Of a DNA stretch of 64,000 bases, positions 1-11,749 are shown piece by piece. Numbering within the stretch: the first letter of the stretch is position 1; each line of letters starts with the position of its first letter. A program made the translations under genes and the position numbers. Below the pieces are notes generated by a model. It had not been told where the DNA came from. It saw only the letters and a program-made list of their open reading frames with translations, and ran no database searches. Source of the stretch: Mycolicibacterium sp. YH-1 (GTDB lineage Bacteria; Actinomycetota; Actinomycetes; Mycobacteriales; Mycobacteriaceae); contig NZ_CP092915.1 of the NCBI RefSeq assembly GCF_022557175.1, forward strand, positions 496,001 to 560,000, read 5' to 3'.

Positions 1-1
1 A

Positions 2-445
2 ACGGTGGTGGTGTTGGTGGCCGTTCTCGTCGGTGGCGGCATCTGGTGGGTGTTCTTCCGGGACCAGCGATCATCGGCGGACTGTGCGCCGGTGAGAGAG
101 CTGCTGTCCTTCAATGAGACTCAGATCAACGCGCTCAACGCCAAGACTCACGTCCCCGAGGAGGGGTCCTATGAGGCCGCGACCGAGCCCAGTGACCTCG
201 ACTACCTGGCCTGGTCGGATGGCCTGTCCGATCGTGCCGCCAAGGTGACCGCGGAAGGGCTCGCGGACCAGGCGCAGGAGCTGGCGAAGACGGCCAAGCG
301 CCTGGTCGACGCCAAGATCAGCTACAACTCCCAGACCAGCGCTCCGGGAAGTCCGCCACGGCAGGCCGCGGGGATGATGGTCACCGCGTTCAACGATCAG
401 TACGAGGCGGAGATCAGCCAGCTGGCGGCGGTGTGCCCGGCGTGA
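2..445 (+). CDS. Membrane-anchored hypothetical protein (5' end may be cut by the window)
   Basis: The product is not a recognised family. The visible part opens with a hydrophobic stretch (residues about 1-17), then a soluble domain with two cysteines (ADCAPV near residue 27 and AVCPA at the C-terminus) that could form a disulfide outside the membrane. The reading frame stays open to the window edge. GTG at position 5 could be the start, but an upstream start outside the window is equally possible. The 3' end overlaps the end of the convergent nitroreductase gene by 32 bases. It is probably an exported mycobacterial protein of unknown role. Confidence 0.6.
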   Translation, partial: TVVVLVAVLVGGGIWWVFFRDQRSSADCAPVRELLSFNETQINALNAKTHVPEEGSYEAATEPSDLDYLAWSDGLSDRAAKVTAEGLADQAQELAKTAKRLVDAKISYNSQTSAPGSPPRQAAGMMVTAFNDQYEAEISQLAAVCPA

Positions 446-1076
446 ACGCCGCGCCCCAGCGGCCGGTGAACGCGATCTGATCGAGCGGTAGTCGCTCGCG
501 GGGACGGGAGTCCCGCTCGACGATCTCGGGGGCCGCGGTGGCGTAGTCACCCAGCACGCCGACCGCGACGACAGCGATCGGTCGCACGTCGTCGGGGATG
601 CCGAACGCCGACCGCGCGGCGTCGACGTCGAACCCCGCCATCGGGTGGGCGATCAGATCCCGCGACACCGCCTCGATGGTGAGGTTCGCGATCGCGGCGC
701 CGGCGTCGACCGCCGAGTACAGGGCGGTCCTCTCGTCGGGTCCCTGATCGGCGCACACCAGGATCAGTGCGCTCGCCGCGTGCGCATACGAGTTACCCCG
801 CTTCAGCGTCGCGGCCAGTGAGGTGAACGTCTCATCGGGTTCGATCTGTCCTCCACCCGTTCCGGTCCGCAACCCGATCACGAAGCGCACCGGTTGCCGG
901 TGTCCCCACGTCGCCGCCCACCGCGCCGCCTCCACGAGCGCCGTGATCTGAGCTGCTGAGACGGTGGAATCGGGGTCGAACGCCCGTGGACTCCACCGGG
1001 CCGCGACGTCCGGATGGATGGGCACCCGTGTGTCGGCCAGCCGGTCGGCGGGGCGCTGGGTCGCTCGCTTGCTCAC
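414..1076 (-). CDS. Nitroreductase family protein
   Basis: This 220-residue protein looks like a small FMN-dependent nitroreductase. The N-terminal part has a WSPRAFDP element resembling the R-S-x-R-x-F FMN phosphate contact of the family, followed by an [13 protein letters not shown] segment and later HPMAGFD and a C-terminal RERLPLDQI tail. Such enzymes reduce nitro groups, quinones or flavins with NAD(P)H; the true substrate cannot be told from sequence. It is transcribed away from lysC with about 118 bases between the starts. The ATG start gives a normal family length. Confidence 0.8.
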   Translation of the reverse strand: MSKRATQRPADRLADTRVPIHPDVAARWSPRAFDPDSTVSAAQITALVEAARWAATWGHRQPVRFVIGLRTGTGGGQIEPDETFTSLAATLKRGNSYAHAASALILVCADQGPDERTALYSAVDAGAAIANLTIEAVSRDLIAHPMAGFDVDAARSAFGIPDDVRPIAVVAVGVLGDYATAAPEIVERDSRPRERLPLDQIAFTGRWGAAFTPGTPPPAG

Positions 1077-1140
1077 GCGATCCCACGCTACCGGCGTGAC
1101 CTCGGCAGGAGGTGACGAGAAACCAGGTGCGCAGACCCCC

Positions 1141-1146
1141 TATTCT
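1141..1146 (+). promoter_or_regulatory. Possible -10 element of the lysC promoter
   Basis: The hexamer TATTCT fits the mycobacterial SigA -10 pattern (TAnnnT). It would place the start of transcription around 1153, about 40 bases before the lysC GTG. No convincing -35 is seen, which is usual for mycobacterial promoters. This is inference from pattern only. Confidence 0.3.
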
Positions 1147-1194
1147 TGGAGGGACCCGACCGGGTCGAACCGGAACGCCCAGAGAGGCTGGACA

Positions 1195-2460
<1,266 letters not shown>

Positions 2461-2492
2461 TCATGGGGCGAGCGAAGCGACGGGATTTATAG

Positions 2493-3527
<1,035 letters not shown>

Positions 3528-3570
3528 CACCCGCCACGCTGTGCGCCGAAATCGACGTTCTGGCGGGAAA

Positions 3571-4701
3571 ATGCGGGTAGGCCTCGCCATTTCGTCGATC
3601 TCGGTGTTGGCCTTGGCGGTCGCCGCGCCGGTCCACGCGGATCCACCGGCTCCGGTGCCGGGCCCCGTGCTGGGGCCGCTGGCGCCTGGGCAGGCGATCC
3701 GGATCGGTCCGGCGGCTGGAACGGGAACGCCGACAAGGGATTACGGTATCGGCGCCACCGACCTGTGTGAGTTCATGGAGTTTCCGAGCGGGATCCTGCA
3801 GGTGTGCGGTGACAGCTTCGCGGGTCAGGGCGTCGGGTTCGGCGGCTGGTACTCGCCGATCGCCCTGCATGTCGACACCGATTCCATCGGGGACCCGGGC
3901 GGGGTGCGCTACGACGGGGTGACCGGCGTGTACAAACCACTGCTGGCTGACCCCACGCCGCCGGGTTCGTCGCAACTGCCCGCGGGCGTCGTCCAGATCA
4001 ACCGCGAGAACTACATGCTCGTCACGACCACCAAGAGCCTGGTGCCCGCGACATCGCGACTGGTGAAGGCCAATGCGGCGCAGGGGAATTGGCCGACGGT
4101 GCCGAAGTCGGAGCGTTCCGAGGAATACGCAGGGGGCAGGCAGTCCCAGATCAGCGGGTACTACGACCCCATCCCCACACCCGACTCGCCCAGCGGGTGG
4201 GTCTTCATCGTGGCCAACGACTTCGACCGCAGCGGACCGGTCGAGCTGTATCGCGTGACACCGCAGCACTTCACCGATAGGAGCACCTGGCAGGCCTGGT
4301 CGGGGCTACCCGGGCCTGACGGCGGTTGGGGTAAGGCTCCGACACCGTTGTGGAATGACGCCGTCGGCGAGATGAGCGTGCGCCAGATCGATGGCAAGGC
4401 GGTCCTGTCGTACTTCAACGCGACCACCGGAAACATGGAGGTGCGGGTGGCCGCCCACCCGACGGGACTGGGCACCGCGCCGGTGACCACGGTGGTCTTC
4501 GCCGCGGACTGGCCCGACCGACCCGATGATCTGCCCCCGCCACACGACAACCGGCTCGCCCAGCCCTACGGCGGGTACATCTCGCCGGGCTCCACCATCG
4601 ATGAGGTGCGGGTGTTCGTCAGCCAGTGGAACACCCTGCCCCGGGGTGACAACGCGCCATATCGCGTCATCCAGTTCGCGGTGAATCCGCTCAAGCCCTA
4701 G
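3571..4701 (+). CDS. Secreted DUF4185 domain protein
   Basis: A 376-residue exported protein. The N-terminus has a signal peptide (a short basic start, a hydrophobic core, then PVHA before DPPAPVPG). The rest matches the DUF4185 style of beta-propeller-like secreted proteins common in mycobacteria, with motifs such as GATDLCEFMEFPSG, VCGDSF, GGWYSPIALH and YGGYISPGS. These proteins have been linked with glycan binding or hydrolysis, but no activity can be assigned here. ATG 3571 is chosen because it opens the signal peptide; GTG 3541 would add ten basic residues and is an alternative. A strong stem-loop follows the stop. Confidence 0.8.
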   Translation: MRVGLAISSISVLALAVAAPVHADPPAPVPGPVLGPLAPGQAIRIGPAAGTGTPTRDYGIGATDLCEFMEFPSGILQVCGDSFAGQGVGFGGWYSPIALHVDTDSIGDPGGVRYDGVTGVYKPLLADPTPPGSSQLPAGVVQINRENYMLVTTTKSLVPATSRLVKANAAQGNWPTVPKSERSEEYAGGRQSQISGYYDPIPTPDSPSGWVFIVANDFDRSGPVELYRVTPQHFTDRSTWQAWSGLPGPDGGWGKAPTPLWNDAVGEMSVRQIDGKAVLSYFNATTGNMEVRVAAHPTGLGTAPVTTVVFAADWPDRPDDLPPPHDNRLAQPYGGYISPGSTIDEVRVFVSQWNTLPRGDNAPYRVIQFAVNPLKP

Positions 4702-4707
4702 GCGCAG

Positions 4708-4743
4708 CGACTCGGCCCGCCACCGAGGTGACGGGCCGAGTCG
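4708..4743. terminator. Bidirectional stem-loop between convergent genes
   Basis: A perfect 12-base-pair stem: CGACTCGGCCCG at 4708-4719 pairs with CGGGCCGAGTCG at 4732-4743 around a 12-base loop. It lies between the stop of the DUF4185 gene (+) and the stop of the CsbD-like gene (-), so it can serve both. There is no T-run, as is normal for mycobacterial terminators. Confidence 0.7.
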
Positions 4744-4752
4744 GCTGAAGGC

Positions 4753-4926
4753 CTACTTCTTGAAGGCGTCCTTGACCTTCTCGCCCGCATCCTTGAGATT
4801 GGCCTTGACCTGGTCGGCCTTGCCCTCGTTCTCGGTGCTCTTGTCGTTGGAGGCCTTGCCGGCCGCTTCCTTGGCCTGGCCGCCGAGGTCCTCGACCTTG
4901 TTCTTGGCCTTGTCCACAAAGCTCAT
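4753..4926 (-). CDS. CsbD-like stress protein
   Basis: A 57-residue, highly charged protein, translated here from the minus strand: it starts MSFVDKAKNKVEDLGGQAKE and ends with AGEKVKDAFKK. The K/E/A-rich composition with no hydrophobic core is typical of the CsbD/YjbJ family, small proteins made in bulk under general stress in many bacteria; their molecular role is unknown. It is lysine- and asparagine-rich compared with its neighbours. It is convergent with the DUF4185 gene and shares the stem-loop beyond its stop. Confidence 0.8.
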   Translation of the reverse strand: MSFVDKAKNKVEDLGGQAKEAAGKASNDKSTENEGKADQVKANLKDAGEKVKDAFKK

Positions 4927-5093
4927 ACTGACTCCTATTGGCTATCCGTCCGGTCCGTTGACCGGACACTTGGGCGGAGTACCACGGCACGGCCACGCCA
5001 AACCCCTTGCGGGTCAACTCACAGTCGGACTCTCACAGCGGATTCATAGCCTGTTCTTCACCAACGCATTGCGAGCGAGGTCACGATCGAGGA

Positions 5094-5573
5094 ATGAGCG
5101 AAACCCCACCCCCTGCGCCGTCGACCCCGCCGTCCTCCGAACCCGCGACCGGGCCGATCACGCCCCAGGAGGCCCCGCCGCCGCAGTTCGCGCCCGCACC
5201 GGCCAGTGTCGGCCCGTACCCGCCCGAACCCCGCAGGTCGAGCCGGCTCAACCAGGTCGCCGCGTGGGTGGGCATCGTCGCGGGCGTCGTCTTCATCGTC
5301 ACCGTCATCTTCGGTACCGGTTTCGTGCTCGGCGCGCACTCCGGTGGTGGACATCACCGCGGTGGTGGCGACCGCGACGGCTCGATGGAGCACCGGCAGG
5401 GTCCGCCCCCGATGTTCCAGATGGGTCCGATGGGTCCGATGGTGCGTCCCGGGCCGGGCTTCGTCTTCCCGGGTGGTCCCGGCGGCACCATGGGCCCGGG
5501 TGGCCCCTTCGGTGACGGATCCGGTCAGTCGAGCCAGGGGCCGTCCTCGATTAACCCCACGCCGCCGCGCTAG
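5094..5573 (+). CDS. Proline/glycine-rich single-pass membrane protein
   Basis: A 159-residue protein of unknown function. Residues 1-48 are a proline-rich cytoplasmic tail (PPPAPSTPPSSEP). One transmembrane helix follows at about 56-78 (VAAWVGIVAGVVFIVTVIFGTG), then a histidine-, glycine- and methionine-rich outer segment with GGGHHRGGGDRDG and repeated MGPMGPM/PGGPGG units. The ATG at 5094 has GAGGA just upstream; an earlier in-frame start at 5007 adds an unrelated polar stretch and is less likely. The His/Met-rich tail could bind metal, but that is only inference. Confidence 0.75.
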   Translation: MSETPPPAPSTPPSSEPATGPITPQEAPPPQFAPAPASVGPYPPEPRRSSRLNQVAAWVGIVAGVVFIVTVIFGTGFVLGAHSGGGHHRGGGDRDGSMEHRQGPPPMFQMGPMGPMVRPGPGFVFPGGPGGTMGPGGPFGDGSGQSSQGPSSINPTPPR

Positions 5574-5612
5574 GCGCGACTGCGCCGCATCGCGGCGCGA
5601 CTCGAATCCTGA

Positions 5613-5662
5613 CGCGCCCACTGGGATATCCGCGCCCAAACGCGGGTACCCCAGTGGGCGCG
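5613..5662 (+). promoter_or_regulatory. Long perfect hairpin in the katA leader region
   Basis: CGCGCCCACTGGG at 5613-5625 pairs with CCCAGTGGGCGCG at 5650-5662, and after one A/C mismatch the stem continues (5627-5634 with 5641-5648) to a six-base loop CCCAAA. The hairpin of 21 base pairs ends only 35 bases before the katA ATG. It may end transcription of the upstream gene, or act as a stability or attenuation element in the catalase leader. Confidence 0.6.
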
Positions 5663-5697
5663 GCCCAGCCCAACGGCCGCGGCAGAGGAGATGAGTG

Positions 5698-7149
5698 ATG
5701 ACCGAGAAGATCGCGACGACGGATGGTGGCGCCGCCGTACCCAGCGTCGAGCATTCGCTATCGGTCGGCCCGGACGGACCGATCCTGCTCCAGGACCACT
5801 ACCTGATCGAGCAGATGGCCAACTTCAACCGGGAACGCATTCCGGAGCGTCAGCCTCACGCCAAGGGCGGCGGCGCGTTCGGCACGTTCGAGGTGACCAA
5901 CGACGTCAGTCAGTACACCAAGGCCGCAGTGTTCCAACCCGGCACCAAGACCGAGATGGTCGCTCGGTTCTCCACCGTCGCCGGCGAGCGTGGCAGCCCA
6001 GACACGTGGCGCGATCCGCGCGGATTCGCGCTGAAGTTCTACACGTCCGAGGGCAACTTCGACATGGTCGGCAACAACACTCCGGTGTTCTTCGTGCGTG
6101 ACCCGATGAAGTTCCAGAACTTCATCCGATCGCAGAAACGCATGGCCGCCAACAACCTTCGCGATCACAACATGCAGTGGGACTTCTGGACGCTGTCGCC
6201 GGAGTCGGCGCACCAGGTCACCTATCTGATGGGTGATCGCGGCATCCCGAAGAGCTGGCGGCATATGAACGGCTACTCCAGCCACACCTACAGCTGGGTC
6301 AACGCCAGCGGTGAGATGTTCTGGGTGAAATACCACTTCAAGACCGACCAGGGCATCGACTTCCTCACGCAGGAGGACGCGGACCGTATTGCCGGCGAGG
6401 ACGGTGACTACCACCAGCGCGATCTGTACGACTCGATCGAGGCGGGAAACCACCCCACGTGGACGCTGAAGATGCAGATCATGCCGTTCGAGGACGCCAA
6501 GACCTACCGGTTCAACCCGTTCGACCTGACGAAGATCTGGCCGCACGCCGACTACCCGCTGATCGATGTCGGCACGATGAAGCTGGACCGCAACGTCGTC
6601 GACTATCACGCGCAGATCGAGCAGGCCGCCTTCGAGCCCAACAACATCGTGCCGGGCACCGGACTGAGCCCGGACAAGATGCTCCTGGCCCGTGGGTTCT
6701 CCTACTCCGACGCCCACCGCGCCCGACTCGGCGTCAACTACAAGCAGATTCCGGTCAACGAGCCCAAGGTTGAGGTGAACGCCTACTCCAAGGACGGGGC
6801 GATGCGGATTCGCAATGCCACCGACCCGGTCTACGCGCCGAATTCGATGGGCGGCCCCGTGGCGGAGGACCCGAAGCGCGTCGCCGAGGCGCACTGGGTG
6901 TCCGACGGGGACATGGTCCGATCGGCGTACACGCTGCGGGCCGAGGACGACGACTGGGGGCAGCCGGGCACGCTGGTCCGCGACGTCCTCGATGACGCCG
7001 CGCGCGATCGGTTGGCCAGCAACATCATCGGCCACGTGCTCGACGGCGTGAAGGAACCGGTGCTCTCGCGGGTCTTCGAGTATTGGCGAAACGTGGATGC
7101 TGACCTGGGGAAGAAGGTCGAAGAGGGAGTGCGCGCCGGTAAGGGCTAG
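5698..7149 (+). CDS. katA: Catalase, small-subunit heme type (clade 3)
   Basis: Breaks down hydrogen peroxide to water and oxygen in the cytoplasm. The 483-residue length fits small-subunit, NADPH-binding catalases. The catalytic histidine is in [10 protein letters not shown] (H54) and the catalytic asparagine in [10 protein letters not shown] (N127), with the same 73-residue spacing as bovine catalase. The heme-ligand tyrosine is in [14 protein letters not shown] (Y336). ATG 5698 follows AGAGGAG at a good distance; GTG 5695 directly before it is less likely. A 21-base-pair hairpin lies in the leader and a strong terminator hairpin follows 24 bases after the stop. No katG or furA is seen here. 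Confidence 0.93.
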   Translation: MTEKIATTDGGAAVPSVEHSLSVGPDGPILLQDHYLIEQMANFNRERIPERQPHAKGGGAFGTFEVTNDVSQYTKAAVFQPGTKTEMVARFSTVAGERGSPDTWRDPRGFALKFYTSEGNFDMVGNNTPVFFVRDPMKFQNFIRSQKRMAANNLRDHNMQWDFWTLSPESAHQVTYLMGDRGIPKSWRHMNGYSSHTYSWVNASGEMFWVKYHFKTDQGIDFLTQEDADRIAGEDGDYHQRDLYDSIEAGNHPTWTLKMQIMPFEDAKTYRFNPFDLTKIWPHADYPLIDVGTMKLDRNVVDYHAQIEQAAFEPNNIVPGTGLSPDKMLLARGFSYSDAHRARLGVNYKQIPVNEPKVEVNAYSKDGAMRIRNATDPVYAPNSMGGPVAEDPKRVAEAHWVSDGDMVRSAYTLRAEDDDWGQPGTLVRDVLDDAARDRLASNIIGHVLDGVKEPVLSRVFEYWRNVDADLGKKVEEGVRAGKG

Positions 7150-7173
7150 CCCCGGTGCCCCAACCCGCCCGCC

Positions 7174-7227
7174 GAGACTGCGGGGAGATCGCGTTGTGCG
7201 TGAAATGTGCGATCTCACCGCAGTTTC
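7174..7227 (+). terminator. Terminator hairpin after katA
   Basis: Two 19-base arms, 7174-7192 and 7209-7227, pair with a single mismatch and one G-T pair around a 16-base loop. It begins 24 bases after the catalase stop. The arms contain GAGATCGC and GCGATCTC. Confidence 0.7.
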
Positions 7228-7357
7228 GATGAGGGCGGCGTGCGGTATGACACGCCGATGAATGTCAATGCTGTAATTCTGATGTGGTCTGTGGGACCAT
7301 TGAGAACTTTGATGTTCCTGTGGCGTGCGGCGCTCATTCGTGAGAGCGTCGCTAACC

Positions 7358-7894
7358 ATGACGCGCATAGGACACCGCCGATGGCTGCTGGTGGCGGTGG
7401 TGGCGGGCCTGATGGCGACGGTCGTCGGCTGCGGGTTGCGACCCGAACCGCTGGAACGCGCCGCCGTCAGCATGTTCGAGGTCGGTGACTGCGTCCAGCT
7501 TCCGGTCGGCACCCCCGATGCGCCCGGCGACCTGCGCGCCGACGAGGTGTCGTGCAGCGTCGACGCCAGCTACACCGTTGGCGCGACCGCCGATGCCTCC
7601 GGTGCATGCCCGAGCAACGAATACCAGCGTCTGTCAGGCGATCTCGTCGATCCCACGACATCGCGTCTGTGCCTGGTGCCCAACCTGGTCGCCAACCACT
7701 GCTATGTGCTCGACATGCCGATAGGCGTCATGCAGCGTGCCGACTGCGCCGACCGTGGCCAGGAGGGCCTGCTCGTCCAGGTCACCCAGCGGCTCGACGT
7801 GCGCGATCAGGCGGCGTGCCCGTCGGACGCCGGCCAGTACGCCTGGCCCTACCCGTCGCCGGCCCGGACGTACTGCACGCTGACGATCTTCTGA
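7358..7894 (+). CDS. Probable lipoprotein, cysteine-rich
   Basis: The 178-residue product starts with a basic n-region and a hydrophobic segment ending in the lipobox-like TVVGC, so Cys25 is probably lipidated after signal cleavage. The outer domain carries eight further cysteines (for example VGDCVQL, EVSCSVDA, SGACPSNEY, NHCYVLD, RADCADRG), which points to a disulfide-rich folded domain. I do not recognise the function; it resembles the septum-formation or LppU-like small lipoproteins of actinobacteria. ATG 7358 is preferred because the earlier start at 7325 only extends the signal region. Confidence 0.72.
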   Translation: MTRIGHRRWLLVAVVAGLMATVVGCGLRPEPLERAAVSMFEVGDCVQLPVGTPDAPGDLRADEVSCSVDASYTVGATADASGACPSNEYQRLSGDLVDPTTSRLCLVPNLVANHCYVLDMPIGVMQRADCADRGQEGLLVQVTQRLDVRDQAACPSDAGQYAWPYPSPARTYCTLTIF

Positions 7895-7934
7895 CGCGCC
7901 TCGGGGACCGGGTGGAACTGGCATCATCGAAGCC

Positions 7935-8363
7935 ATGAGCATCGAAGTCGTCTACACCGCAGAGTCCACCGCGTCGGGCGGAGGCCGTGACGGCCACGTC
8001 AAGTCCACCGACGGGAAGATCGATCTCGACACCCGCCCGCCCAAGGAGATGGGCGGCAGCGGCGAGGGCGTGAACCCCGAACTGCTGTTCTCGGCGGGCT
8101 ACGCCGCGTGCTTCCTCGGCGCACTGCGCCTGGTCGCGCGCACCGAGAAGATCGCCATCGACGACGCCAGCGGTATCACCGCGCAGATCGGGTTCGGCAA
8201 GGACTCCGAGGGTGGGTTCGGCCTCACCGCCCATCTCATCGGCTACCTGCCAGGCCTCGAGCAGAGCGCCGCCGACGATCTCATGCAGAAGGCGCACGGT
8301 GTGTGCCCGTACTCCAAGGCCACCCGCGGAAACATCGACGTCAAGCTGTCGGCGAAGGTCTGA
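7935..8363 (+). CDS. ohr: Organic hydroperoxide resistance protein (Ohr/OsmC family)
   Basis: A thiol peroxidase that reduces organic hydroperoxides, in Ohr usually re-reduced by a lipoylated protein. The 142-residue protein has the two reactive cysteines in GYAACFLGAL and HGVCPYSKATRGNI, and the N-terminal VYTAESTASGGGRDGHV and SGEGVNPELLFSAGY motifs of the Ohr subfamily. No OhrR regulator lies next to it. The following secreted-protein gene starts two bases after its stop, suggesting shared transcription. Together with katA and the ergothioneine operon it gives the locus a redox-defence character. Confidence 0.92.
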   Translation: MSIEVVYTAESTASGGGRDGHVKSTDGKIDLDTRPPKEMGGSGEGVNPELLFSAGYAACFLGALRLVARTEKIAIDDASGITAQIGFGKDSEGGFGLTAHLIGYLPGLEQSAADDLMQKAHGVCPYSKATRGNIDVKLSAKV

Positions 8364-8365
8364 GC

Positions 8366-9010
8366 ATGCGTCGTGCCGCCATCGCCGCGATGACGGGCCT
8401 GTGCACCGCCGCCGCGTTGGCGGCACCGGCGAGCGCACGACCATCGGACCCCGGGGTGGTGTCGTACGCCGTGCTCGGCAAGGGCTCGGTCGGCAATATC
8501 GTCGGTGCGCCAATGGGCTGGGAGTCGACGTTCACCGCGCCGTTCCAGGGGTTCTGGGTCGACACCCCGGTGTGCAACAACTGGGCCGATATCGGGCTGC
8601 CCGACGTGTACGCCGACCCCGACCTGGCGTCGTTCAGCGGTGCGGTCGCTCAGCGCGCCGCCAACGATGACACGCACATGGTCAAACAGGCTGTCGGGGT
8701 GTTCGCCACGAATGACGCCGCCACCCGGGCGTTCGGCCGGGTCAACGACAGAACCGTGGGGTGTTCGGGCCAGACCACCACGATGCACATGGACGATTTC
8801 GTCAACGAGGTCTGGACTTTCACCGGAGGTCCTCCCGACGGCAACGACGCCGTGTGGATGAAGCAGGAAGCGGGTACAGACCGTCGGTGCTTCACTCAGA
8901 CCCGGCTGCGCGAGAACGTTCTGCTGCAAGCGAAAGTCTGTCAACCTGGCAATGGTGGGCCGGCGGTGAACGTACTGGCCGGAGCGATGCAGAACAGCCT
9001 CGGGCAGTAG
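8366..9010 (+). CDS. Secreted PknH-like sensor domain protein
   Basis: A 214-residue exported protein. Residues 1-28 form a signal peptide ending in APASA. The mature part resembles the extracellular sensor domain of the Ser/Thr kinase PknH, found in many mycobacterial secreted proteins and lipoproteins. Typical features are VCNNWADIGLPDVYADPD, an FAT-D-A-TRAF helix and a TFTGGPPDGNDAVW strand, with four cysteines positioned for two disulfides. There is no kinase domain. The start lies two bases after ohr. In M. tuberculosis a similar gene (Rv3705c, from memory) also sits next to egtA. Confidence 0.8.
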   Translation: MRRAAIAAMTGLCTAAALAAPASARPSDPGVVSYAVLGKGSVGNIVGAPMGWESTFTAPFQGFWVDTPVCNNWADIGLPDVYADPDLASFSGAVAQRAANDDTHMVKQAVGVFATNDAATRAFGRVNDRTVGCSGQTTTMHMDDFVNEVWTFTGGPPDGNDAVWMKQEAGTDRRCFTQTRLRENVLLQAKVCQPGNGGPAVNVLAGAMQNSLGQ

Positions 9011-9146
9011 CCGCCACGCAGCCGCGGGACCGATTTTTTGGGGGTTCACGGGAATATCGCGCGACATTGTCAGTGTCCTCTCCCAAGATGGAGTGCGTGG
9101 ATGCTGCGGGCGGGCGGGTTTCCGCGGTCGGGAGGGGACGGTTGAC

Positions 9147-10427
9147 ATGACCACCACCGACACGGGCCGGGGTCTGCCGCGCACCAAGCACGCTGACCGC
9201 GAACTCTCCAGCGCCGCCAGCGCCGCCCTGCACATCGGTGGCGCATGCCTGCGTGACGGCCCCGTCGGACAGGTCGGCCTCGAGGTCGAGGCCCACTGTT
9301 TCGACCTGACCGATCCGATGCGGCGCCCTGAGTGGTCGGAACTGAGCGATGCCATCGCGTCGGTTCCCAAACTCCCCGGTGGCAGCGCCATCACCGTCGA
9401 ACCGGGTGGCGCGGTCGAACTGTCCGGACCGCCGCTGGACGGGCCGCTCGCCGCGATCACCGCGATGCGCGCCGACCGCACCGTGCTGGCCGAGGCCTTC
9501 GCCCGCCGGGGCCTTGGCCTGGTTCTGCTGGGCGCCGATCCGCTGCGGCCCGCGGCCAGGGTCAACCCTGGGGACCGCTACCGCGCCATGGAGCAGTTCT
9601 TCGACGCCAGCGGCACCGGTGCCGCTGGCGCCGCCATGATGACGTCGACGGCCTCGGTGCAGGTGAACGTCGACGCCGGGCCGCGCGACGGCTGGGTGGA
9701 TCGGGTGCGTCTCGCGCACGCATTGGGCCCGACGATGATCGCCATCTCCGCGAACTCGCCACTGCTGGGCGCCGAGTTCACGGGCTGGCGCAGCGCGCGG
9801 CAGCGGGTGTGGAGCCAACTCGACGATGCGCGGTGCGGTCCCGTCCTCGGCACCACCGACGACGACCCCGTCAATGACTGGGTCCACTACGCACTCAAGG
9901 CCCCGGTGATGCTGGTGCACACACCCGAGGCGATCCCGGTCACCGAGTGGGTCCCCTTCGCCGACTGGGCCGACGGCACGACGAGGCTCGGTGACCGCCA
10001 ACCGACCGAGGCCGATCTCGACTACCACCTCACCACGCTCTTTCCGCCGGTGCGGCCCCGCGGCTTCCTGGAGATCCGTTACCTCGACAGCCTGCCCGAC
10101 GACATCTGGCCGGCGGTGGTCTTCACCATCGTCACCCTGCTCGACGATCCGGTGGCAGCTGATATCGCCACCGCTGCAACCGAATCGGTGGCCACCGCGT
10201 GGGATCGGGCTGCGCAGATCGGGCTGGGCGACCGGCGTCTGCGCCAGGCGGCGGTCACATGTGTGGCTGCCGCCGCCGAGCGTGCGCCCGCGGAGCTTGT
10301 TCCCGCGATGGAGAGCCTGCTCGCCGAGGTCGAGCACGGCCGCAGCCCCGCCGACCGCTTCTGCGACCGCGTCGTCGACCACGGAATCGCCACGGCGGTA
10401 GTGCAACTGGCGACGGAGGAGGCATGA
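9147..10427 (+). CDS. egtA: Glutamate-cysteine ligase of ergothioneine synthesis
   Basis: EgtA joins glutamate and cysteine to gamma-glutamylcysteine, the sulfur donor for EgtB. The 426-residue protein has the GCS2-family look: [12 protein letters not shown] near the N-terminus for metal and nucleotide binding, [27 protein letters not shown], and [20 protein letters not shown] 9147 follows GGAGGGGAC; the upstream in-frame start at 9093 adds an unrelated cysteine-rich stretch. It is the first of five genes whose starts each overlap the previous stop, so translation of the whole pathway is probably coupled. Confidence 0.93.
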   Translation: MTTTDTGRGLPRTKHADRELSSAASAALHIGGACLRDGPVGQVGLEVEAHCFDLTDPMRRPEWSELSDAIASVPKLPGGSAITVEPGGAVELSGPPLDGPLAAITAMRADRTVLAEAFARRGLGLVLLGADPLRPAARVNPGDRYRAMEQFFDASGTGAAGAAMMTSTASVQVNVDAGPRDGWVDRVRLAHALGPTMIAISANSPLLGAEFTGWRSARQRVWSQLDDARCGPVLGTTDDDPVNDWVHYALKAPVMLVHTPEAIPVTEWVPFADWADGTTRLGDRQPTEADLDYHLTTLFPPVRPRGFLEIRYLDSLPDDIWPAVVFTIVTLLDDPVAADIATAATESVATAWDRAAQIGLGDRRLRQAAVTCVAAAAERAPAELVPAMESLLAEVEHGRSPADRFCDRVVDHGIATAVVQLATEEA

Positions 10428-11749
10428 CCGCCCGCGACGTGCTCGCGCGTGAGCTGACGCTGGCGCGCGAGCGGACCCTGCGGCTGGTGTCCTTCGATGA
10501 CGCCGAGCTGCACCGCCAGTACGACCCACTGATGAGCCCGCTGGTGTGGGATCTCGCGCATATCGGCCAGCAGGAGGAACTCTGGCTGCTGCGCGCCGGT
10601 GATCCCAACCGGCCGGGCATGCTGCCGCGCGCCGTCGAGGGGCTCTACGACGCGTTCGAGCACTCCCGGGCCAGCCGGGTGGACCTGCCGCTGATGCCGC
10701 CCACCGACGCGCGCTCCTACTGCGAGACCGTCCGCGCCAAGGCACTCGATGCGCTCGACGCCCTGCCCGGGGACGCATTCGACCCGACGGACTCGATGGC
10801 CGACCCGGCGTTCTCGTACGCGCTGGTGATCAGCCACGAGAACCAGCACGACGAGACCATGCTGGCGGCGCTCAACCTGCGGTCCGGACCCCCGATCCTG
10901 GACCCGGGCACACCGTTGCCCGCGGGCCGGGCGGGTGTTGCCGGGACGTCGGTGCTGATCCCCGGTGGCCCGTTCCTGCTCGGCGTCGACGGCGGTACCG
11001 AACCGTACTCCCTGGACAACGAGCGCCCCGCCCACATCGTGGACGTGCCCGCCTTCCGAATCGGGCGCGTGCCGGTCACCAACGCCGAATGGCGGGAGTT
11101 CATCGACGACGGCGGCTACCGCGAGCCGCGCTGGTGGTCGAGTGCTGGCTGGGCGCACCGGCGGGAGGCGAATCTGACGGCGCCGATGTTCTGGAACGAC
11201 GGCGTGCACAAGGGCACGCGCATCCGGTTCGGCCACGTCGAGGACGTGCCCGGCGACGAGCCCGTACAGCACGTCGGCTACTACGAGGCGGAGGCCTATG
11301 CGGCGTGGGCGGGTGCCCGGCTGCCCACCGAGGTGGAATGGGAGAAGGCCGCCGCCTGGGACCCCGTCTCCGGTACGCGTCGCCGATTCCCCTGGGGTGC
11401 TTCAGAACCGACCGCGCAACTGGCGAACCTCGGTGGCGACGCGCTTCGCCCCGCACCTGTCGGCGCCTACCCCGCCGGCGCCTCGGCGTACGGCGCGGAG
11501 CAGATGCTCGGCGACGTGTGGGAGTGGACATCCTCGACGCTGCGGCCGTGGCCCAACTTCACGCCGATGATCTACGACCGGTACTCGCAACCCTTCTTCG
11601 ACGGCGCAGGCGGCGGCGAGTATCGGGTGCTGCGCGGCGGCGCGTGGTCGGTCGGGGCGGGCATCGTGCGGCCCAGCTTCCGCAACTGGGATCACCCGAT
11701 TCGCCGGCAGATATTCTGCGGTGTCCGCCTGGCGTGGGACGCCGCCTGA
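10424..11749 (+). CDS. egtB: Hercynine oxygenase (sulfoxide synthase) EgtB
   Basis: EgtB is a non-heme iron enzyme that uses oxygen to join gamma-glutamylcysteine to hercynine as a sulfoxide. The N-terminal DinB-like domain supplies the iron ligands, seen here as H46 in WDLAHIGQQ and H138/H142 in [10 protein letters not shown]. The C-terminal FGE-sulfatase domain follows from about residue 190 with [20 protein letters not shown] and VLRGGAWSV. The length of 441 residues is normal. The start overlaps the egtA stop by four bases (ATGA). Confidence 0.95.
   Translation: MTARDVLARELTLARERTLRLVSFDDAELHRQYDPLMSPLVWDLAHIGQQEELWLLRAGDPNRPGMLPRAVEGLYDAFEHSRASRVDLPLMPPTDARSYCETVRAKALDALDALPGDAFDPTDSMADPAFSYALVISHENQHDETMLAALNLRSGPPILDPGTPLPAGRAGVAGTSVLIPGGPFLLGVDGGTEPYSLDNERPAHIVDVPAFRIGRVPVTNAEWREFIDDGGYREPRWWSSAGWAHRREANLTAPMFWNDGVHKGTRIRFGHVEDVPGDEPVQHVGYYEAEAYAAWAGARLPTEVEWEKAAAWDPVSGTRRRFPWGASEPTAQLANLGGDALRPAPVGAYPAGASAYGAEQMLGDVWEWTSSTLRPWPNFTPMIYDRYSQPFFDGAGGGEYRVLRGGAWSVGAGIVRPSFRNWDHPIRRQIFCGVRLAWDAA

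Noticed and set aside
5758..7512. 584-residue open frame antisense to katA
   Set aside because: The codon pattern of the catalase gene keeps the opposite frame open; the protein is V/H/R-rich with no domain, and katA is certain.
8892..10778. 628-residue open frame antisense to egtA and egtB
   Set aside because: Arginine-rich antisense shadow of two certain genes in GC-rich DNA.
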